In this document: positions 58,496-64,000 of the stretch, one piece after another | How the letters are laid out: each line of letters opens with the position of its first letter | Position numbering within the stretch: position 1 is the stretch's first letter | NCBI RefSeq assembly: GCF_003369795.1 | Contig: NZ_CP026730.1 | Span: 4,021,001-4,085,000, forward strand | DNA length: 64,000 bases | Direction: 5' to 3' | Source of the DNA: Streptomyces sp. CB09001 | GTDB taxonomy: Bacteria > Actinomycetota > Actinomycetes > Streptomycetales > Streptomycetaceae | Position numbers and translations under genes: made by a program | Notes under the pieces: generated by a model | Databases searched by the model: none | Told to the model about the DNA's origin: nothing | What the model saw: the letters and a program-made list of their open reading frames with translations, nothing else

Positions 58496-59416
58496 ATGGT
58501 CAGTTCACCGCATGAAGCCTTGCACCGGATCTTCCGGGCGGATCCGGGGCTGTTCGCCCGCCTTCTTCCGCAGGCGGGCATCGACTTCCCGGAACACAGC
58601 GCGATCGAACCCCTGGACACCGATCTCACCGAGATCAGGCCGCTTGAGCGCCGAGTGGACAGCGTGTTCCGGGTGCGTGTGCCCGGCGAGGAGGGCGGCT
58701 TCGTGCTCGCCGTCGAGTCACAGGGCAAGCCGGATCCGAAGAAGCACAACAGCTGGACGTACTACTTGGCACACATCTATGCCAAGTACCGGTTGCCGCC
58801 GTTCCTTCTGGTGGTGTGCAGGGACAAGGCGACCGCGTCGTGGGCGGCGGAACCGATCCGTATCGGTCGCGGGTTCCACACGAGCATGGTGGTCTTCCCG
58901 CTGGTCCTGGGGCCCGGAACCCTCCCCGTGATCACGGAGCCGGACGAGGCGGCCCGGGACCTGGGAGTCGCCGTCTTCTCCGCGCTCGCCTACGCCAAGG
59001 ATCCGGGGCTGACTGCGATACTGGACGCGCTGGCGTCAGGAGTGGCGGTCGATGCCGACAAGTCCGGGTCCAGGGGCAACTCCGAGACCGGCGGGGACGT
59101 GGACCGTGTGGACTGGGCGGAGATCGTCGAAATCGGTCTGGGCGAGGGCCCGGGTCGTGAGTACTGGAGGCATCTGATGGCCACTTACACCCCGAACTTT
59201 CCGGGCAGCAACACGATCGTCGAGGAGTCCTGGCTCGAAGGCCGCGCCAAGGGCCAGGCGGAGGCTGTTCTGCACATCCTCAAGGCGCGAGGTATTGAGA
59301 TCTCCGGCTCCGTCCGGGAGCGGGTCACCGAGTGCACCGACCTCGACGCGCTGGGGACCTGGCTCGACCGCTCCCTCAGCGTGGCACGCGCCGAGGAGCT
59401 GTTCGTCGAGGAGTAA
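58496..59416 (+). CDS. Rpn-like PD-(D/E)XK family protein
   Basis: 306 residues from the ATG at 58496. The N-terminal region (HEALHRIFRADPGLFARLLP, RRVDSVFRVRVPGEEGGFVL, AVESQGKPDPKKHNSWTYYL) carries the D-x-E-x-Q pattern of the Rpn/YhgA-like nuclease fold; the C-terminal half is helical with SWLEGRAKGQAEAVLHILKA. Rpn proteins resemble transposase-type recombination nucleases. The activity is unproven. It lies between two near-identical terminators. G+C is slightly lower than in its neighbours. Confidence 0.8.
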   Translation: MVSSPHEALHRIFRADPGLFARLLPQAGIDFPEHSAIEPLDTDLTEIRPLERRVDSVFRVRVPGEEGGFVLAVESQGKPDPKKHNSWTYYLAHIYAKYRLPPFLLVVCRDKATASWAAEPIRIGRGFHTSMVVFPLVLGPGTLPVITEPDEAARDLGVAVFSALAYAKDPGLTAILDALASGVAVDADKSGSRGNSETGGDVDRVDWAEIVEIGLGEGPGREYWRHLMATYTPNFPGSNTIVEESWLEGRAKGQAEAVLHILKARGIEISGSVRERVTECTDLDALGTWLDRSLSVARAEELFVEE

Positions 59417-59435
59417 GAGCGTACGGATGTGCGGA

Positions 59436-59464
59436 GGCGCCCGGCGGATGATTCGCCGGGCGCC
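59436..59464. terminator. Terminator shared by the Rpn-like and serC genes
   Basis: GGCGCCCGGCG (59436-59446) pairs with CGCCGGGCGCC (59454-59464). It lies between the convergent Rpn-like and serC genes, and almost the whole stem and right flank match 58348-58386. Confidence 0.8.
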
Positions 59465-59490
59465 CTTCGTCGTTGGACTCGTGGTCGCGG

Positions 59491-60696
<1,206 letters not shown>

Positions 60697-60719
60697 CTAC
60701 GAGAGCCCATGCTGGAGGC

Positions 60720-63572
60720 ATGACCGATCTGGAGGCAGCACTGCGCAGGGCCGTCCGCGGCGAGGTCGGGTTCGACACCACGTCCCGGGCGCTGACCACC
60801 ATGGACGCGTCGAACTACCGGAGGGTCCCGCTCGGGGTGGTCGCGCCCAGGGACGCCGACGACGTGGCGGCCGTGCTGGAGGTGTGCCGGGAGCGCGGGG
60901 TGCCGGTCGTGGCGCGGGGCGGCGGTACGTCGATCGCCGGGCAGGCGACGGGTACGGGGGTGGTGCTGGACTTCACCCGGCACATGAACCGGCTGGTCGC
61001 GCTCGACCCCGAGGCGCGTACGGCCGTCGTCCAGCCGGGGCTGGTCCTCGACCGCCTCCAGGACGCCGCCGCGCCGCACGGGCTGCGTTTCGGGCCCGAC
61101 CCCTCCACCCACAGCCGCTGCACGCTCGGCGGCATGATCGGCAACAACTCCTGCGGCTCCCACTCGGTCGCCTGGGGCACGACGGCGGACAGCGTGCGCG
61201 AGCTGTCCGTGCTCACCGCGCGGGGGCGGCGGCTGCGGCTCGGGCGGGAGTGGGCCGGCGCGCCGGACGGGCTGCGCGGGCTGGTGGACGGCGACCTCGC
61301 CCGCCTGCGCACCGGCTTCCCCGACCTCCCCCGCCGCATCTCCGGCTACGCACTGGACGCCCTGCTCCCGGAGAACGGCGCGGACGTGGCCCGTTCCTTC
61401 TGCGGCTCGGAGGGCACGCTGGGCGTGCTGACCGAGGCGGTCGTACGGCTGGTGGAGGCACCCCGGGCGCGTGCGCTGGCGGTGCTGGGCTACGCCGACG
61501 AGGCCGGGGCGGCGGAGGCGGCGGCCGGGCTGCTGCCGCTCGGCCCGCTGACGGTGGAGGGCATGGCGGTGGACCTGGTGCCGTCCACGGAGGGACTGCC
61601 GCGGGGCGGGGCCTGGCTCTTCGTGGAGACGGGCGGGGAGACGGAGACGGAGGCACGCGCGCGTGCGGAGGCGGTCGTACGGGCGGCGGACGTCGTCGAC
61701 GCGCTGGTGGTGACCGACCCGGCCGGGCAGCGGACGCTGTGGCGGATCCGGGAGGACGCGAGCGGTACGGCGACCAGGATGCCGGACGGTTCGGAGGCGT
61801 GGCCGGGGTGGGAGGACTGCGCGGTGCCGCCGGCCCGGCTGGGCGGCTACCTGCGGGACTTCCGGCGCCTGCTCACCGCCCACGGCCTGCGCGGCACCCC
61901 GTACGGGCACTTCGGCGACGGCTGCATCCACGTACGCATCGACTTCGACCTGCTGACGGAGGCCGGGGTGGTCCGCTTCCGCCGCTTCTCGGAGGAGCTG
62001 GCGGACGTGGTCGTGGCGCACGGGGGTTCGCTGTCCGGCGAGCACGGGGACGGGCAGGCGCGGGCGGAGCTGCTGCCGCGGATGTACGGGGAGGAGACGG
62101 TGGCGCTCTTCGAGCGGGCCAAGGCGGTCTGGGACCCGGACGACCTCCTCAACCCCGGCATGCTGGTCCGCCCGGCGCCGCTCGACGCGAACCTCCGCTT
62201 CGCCGTCCTGCCGCGCGAGCCGGTGGACGTGGAGTTCGGCTATCCGTCCGACGGCGGCGACTTCTCGGCGGCGGTACGCCGGTGTGTGGGCGTCGCCAAG
62301 TGCCGTACGACGTCGGTGTCGGGGGCGGGCGTGATGTGCCCGTCGTTCCGCGCGACGGGGGACGAGGCGCATTCCACGCGCGGACGGGCGCGGCTGCTGC
62401 ACGAGATGCTCGCCGGGGAGCTGGTGACGGACGGCTGGCGGTCGACGGAGGTACGGGACGCCCTCGACCTGTGTCTGTCCTGCAAGGGCTGCCGCTCCGA
62501 CTGCCCGGTCGAGGTCGACATGGCCACGTACAAGGCGGAGTTCCTGCACCACCACTACGAGGGGCGCCGCCGCCCCGCCGCCCACTACGCGATGGGGTGG
62601 CTGCCGGTGTGGCTGCGCTGGGCGGCGCGGACGCGGACGGCGCCGGTACTCAACGCGCTCGCGTCGGTACGGCCGTTGGCCGCCGTGGCGAAGCGGCTGG
62701 GCGGGATCGCGGGGGAGCGGGAGGTGCCGCGGCTGGCCAGGGAGACGTTCAGCCGGTGGTGGCGGGGGCGGCGCCGGGGACCGGCCGAGGACGGCGACCT
62801 GGTGGTGCTGTGGCCCGACACGTTCACCGAGCACCTCTCGCCCTCCGTGGGCCGGGCGGCCGTACAGGTGCTGGAGGCGGCGGGGCTGCGGGTGGTGCTG
62901 CCGCCGACGCTGCGGGGACGCGCGCTGGTCGGGGACGGTACGTCGAGGTCGGCGCCGGCGCTGCTCACGGCGCGGCGGGGACAGGTGTGCTGCGGCCTGA
63001 CGTACGTCTCGACGGGCCAACTGGACCGTGCCCGCGCGGTGCTGCGCCGCACGCTCGACCTGATGGCCCCGGTGCTGGAGACGTCGGCGCCGGTCGTCGT
63101 CCTGGAGCCGAGCTGCGCCGCCGCCCTGCGCACCGACCTGCCCGAGCTGCTGCACGACGACCCGCGCGCGGCCCGGCTCGCGGCGCGTGTGCTGACCTTC
63201 GCGGAGGCGCTGGAACGCCACGCACCCGACTGGACACCACCGGCGGTGAACCTCCCGGCGGTCGGCCAGACCCACTGCCACCAGCACGCGGTCCTGGGCG
63301 ACGCGGCCGACCGGCGCCTGCGCGAGTCGGCGGGCCTGACCGGTGAGCTGAGCGGCGGCTGCTGCGGCCTCGCGGGCAACTTCGGCTTCGAGGACGGCCA
63401 CTACGAGGTCTCGGCCGCGTGCGCCGAGGACCAGCTCCTCCCCGCGGTGCGCGAGGCGCCGGACGGCGCGGTGGTCCTGGCGGACGGGTTCTCCTGCCGG
63501 ACGCAGCTGGAGCAGCTGGCGGGGGTGCGGGGGCGGCATCTGGCGGAGGTGCTGGCGGAGGGGCTGGAGTGA
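60720..63572 (+). CDS. FAD-linked oxidase fused to Fe-S/CCG domains (D-lactate or glycolate dehydrogenase type)
   Basis: 950 residues from the ATG at 60720. The N-terminal FAD-binding domain has VVARGGGTSIAGQATGTGVV and GGMIGNNSCGSHSVAWGTTA; the FAD-oxidase C-terminal part ends near GSLSGEHGDGQARAELLPRM. A [4Fe-4S] region follows (DLCLSCKGCRSDCPVEVDMA), then two CCG-type motifs, including GGCCGLAGNFGFEDGHYE. This is a single-chain GlcD-GlcF layout oxidising D-2-hydroxy acids and passing electrons to quinone. The substrate is inferred. The divergent serC is unrelated in function. Confidence 0.92.
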   Translation: MTDLEAALRRAVRGEVGFDTTSRALTTMDASNYRRVPLGVVAPRDADDVAAVLEVCRERGVPVVARGGGTSIAGQATGTGVVLDFTRHMNRLVALDPEARTAVVQPGLVLDRLQDAAAPHGLRFGPDPSTHSRCTLGGMIGNNSCGSHSVAWGTTADSVRELSVLTARGRRLRLGREWAGAPDGLRGLVDGDLARLRTGFPDLPRRISGYALDALLPENGADVARSFCGSEGTLGVLTEAVVRLVEAPRARALAVLGYADEAGAAEAAAGLLPLGPLTVEGMAVDLVPSTEGLPRGGAWLFVETGGETETEARARAEAVVRAADVVDALVVTDPAGQRTLWRIREDASGTATRMPDGSEAWPGWEDCAVPPARLGGYLRDFRRLLTAHGLRGTPYGHFGDGCIHVRIDFDLLTEAGVVRFRRFSEELADVVVAHGGSLSGEHGDGQARAELLPRMYGEETVALFERAKAVWDPDDLLNPGMLVRPAPLDANLRFAVLPREPVDVEFGYPSDGGDFSAAVRRCVGVAKCRTTSVSGAGVMCPSFRATGDEAHSTRGRARLLHEMLAGELVTDGWRSTEVRDALDLCLSCKGCRSDCPVEVDMATYKAEFLHHHYEGRRRPAAHYAMGWLPVWLRWAARTRTAPVLNALASVRPLAAVAKRLGGIAGEREVPRLARETFSRWWRGRRRGPAEDGDLVVLWPDTFTEHLSPSVGRAAVQVLEAAGLRVVLPPTLRGRALVGDGTSRSAPALLTARRGQVCCGLTYVSTGQLDRARAVLRRTLDLMAPVLETSAPVVVLEPSCAAALRTDLPELLHDDPRAARLAARVLTFAEALERHAPDWTPPAVNLPAVGQTHCHQHAVLGDAADRRLRESAGLTGELSGGCCGLAGNFGFEDGHYEVSAACAEDQLLPAVREAPDGAVVLADGFSCRTQLEQLAGVRGRHLAEVLAEGLE

Positions 63573-63591
63573 CGGTTCCGCCGGGGGTCCC

Positions 63592-64000
63592 CTACGGCCG
63601 GTGGAATCCGACCTCGGGGTGGGAGGACGTGGGGCCGTGGAGGAGGGGCTGGGCGATGCCCCGGAGGTGGAGGTCGAAGAAGGCGCCGACGTAGTCGCGG
63701 GTGATGTACCAGCCCCGCTCGCCCGAGAGCGGCACCTCCGGATCGGGCAGCTCCAACTGCTCCGCCAGCCAGGGGATGTCAGTGAAGGAGAAGTGCCCGG
63801 CCCCCGCCACGGTCAGCCAGCGTTTCCAGCCGTGCAGGCGGTCGTAGGTGGCGGCCCAGTCGCTGGCGGTGTTGCCGGGACCGTGGACGGCCTCGGCTCC
63901 GACCATCATGAACGGGCGTCTGCCGATGCGGTGTCCCGCGTCCGGTACGAAGAAGCCCCCGTCCAGGTTGACCCCCGCCCGTACCCGGCGGTCGGCCGCC
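63592..64000 (-). CDS. Alpha/beta hydrolase (PAF-acetylhydrolase/lipase-like), 5' end beyond the window
   Basis: Only the C-terminal 135 residues are present. Visible are AGVNLDGGFFVPDAGHRIGR (the Asp-bearing strand) and WLTVAGAGHFSFTDIPWLAE, with His in AGAGHFSF as the catalytic base; the nucleophile Ser lies upstream of the window. This matches secreted PAF-acetylhydrolase/cutinase-like esterases of Streptomyces. The stop is at 63592. It converges on the FAD oxidase gene. Confidence 0.8.
   Translation of the reverse strand, partial: AADRRVRAGVNLDGGFFVPDAGHRIGRRPFMMVGAEAVHGPGNTASDWAATYDRLHGWKRWLTVAGAGHFSFTDIPWLAEQLELPDPEVPLSGERGWYITRDYVGAFFDLHLRGIAQPLLHGPTSSHPEVGFHRP

Overview
This is a 64 kb stretch of a high-G+C actinomycete chromosome, almost certainly Streptomyces. 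The evidence is third-position G/C bias in almost every gene, frequent GTG and TTG starts, an SsgA-family sporulation protein, WhiJ/AbaA-type regulators with DUF397 partners, futalosine-pathway menaquinone genes, and palindromic repeats of the kind common between Streptomyces genes. Most of the window reads as ordinary core chromosome. The clear exception is a lower-G+C large serine recombinase near 25.3-26.9 kb.

Layout. 0-8 kb is rich in regulators: TetR/short-chain dehydrogenase with two palindromic operators, an HSL-type esterase, SsgA-like, AraC, an XRE/NB-ARC/TPR STAND regulator, a C-terminally shortened SigJ-like ECF sigma factor and a second TetR. 8.6-10.6 kb holds murQ and an RpiR-type regulator for MurNAc-6-phosphate recycling. 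10.7-15.4 kb carries small conserved proteins, mycothiol/DinB-fold proteins, an HD phosphohydrolase and cutC, which has a DasR-like site in its leader. 15.6-22.9 kb is a helicase-rich block: a HelD-type RNA polymerase ATPase, XPB helicase and a WYL/Ssl2-like protein, with a tiny putative secreted peptide gene between the last two. 23-25.2 kb has a HAAS-like membrane protein, a 123-bp tandem duplication and a HAD phosphatase. 25.2-27.4 kb is the recombinase and a coupled ORF.

27.8-43.8 kb: a cold-shock protein, mqnD-mqnB, a DUF2771 lipoprotein, an MFS carrier, DUF3027, a 1052-residue sacsin-type GHKL ATPase with a REP-like palindrome inside its reading frame, a P-type cation ATPase, DUF2530, an NCS2 purine permease, a ribbon-helix-helix protein, MarR plus MFS exporter, thpR and a 28-residue membrane peptide. 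43.9-53.9 kb: an aldo/keto reductase, Uma2 nuclease, AadA-like nucleotidyltransferase, SGNH hydrolase, a wall- or membrane-anchored propeller protein, a TetR/DrrAB-type exporter with a clear operator, and a membrane protein/NarL-type two-component operon.

53.9-58.4 kb is the most system-like region. Two WhiJ-like XRE/DUF5753 regulators, two DUF397 proteins, a DUF6879 protein and an RsbW-like ATPase are arranged around two divergent promoter regions. Both regions carry TGAAT/ATTCA inverted repeats, and one XRE gene has a TTA codon. After it come an Rpn-like protein flanked by two near-identical terminators, serC, a fused FAD/Fe-S oxidoreductase, and a truncated hydrolase at the window edge. 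Functional statements rest on motifs read by eye; no database search was run.
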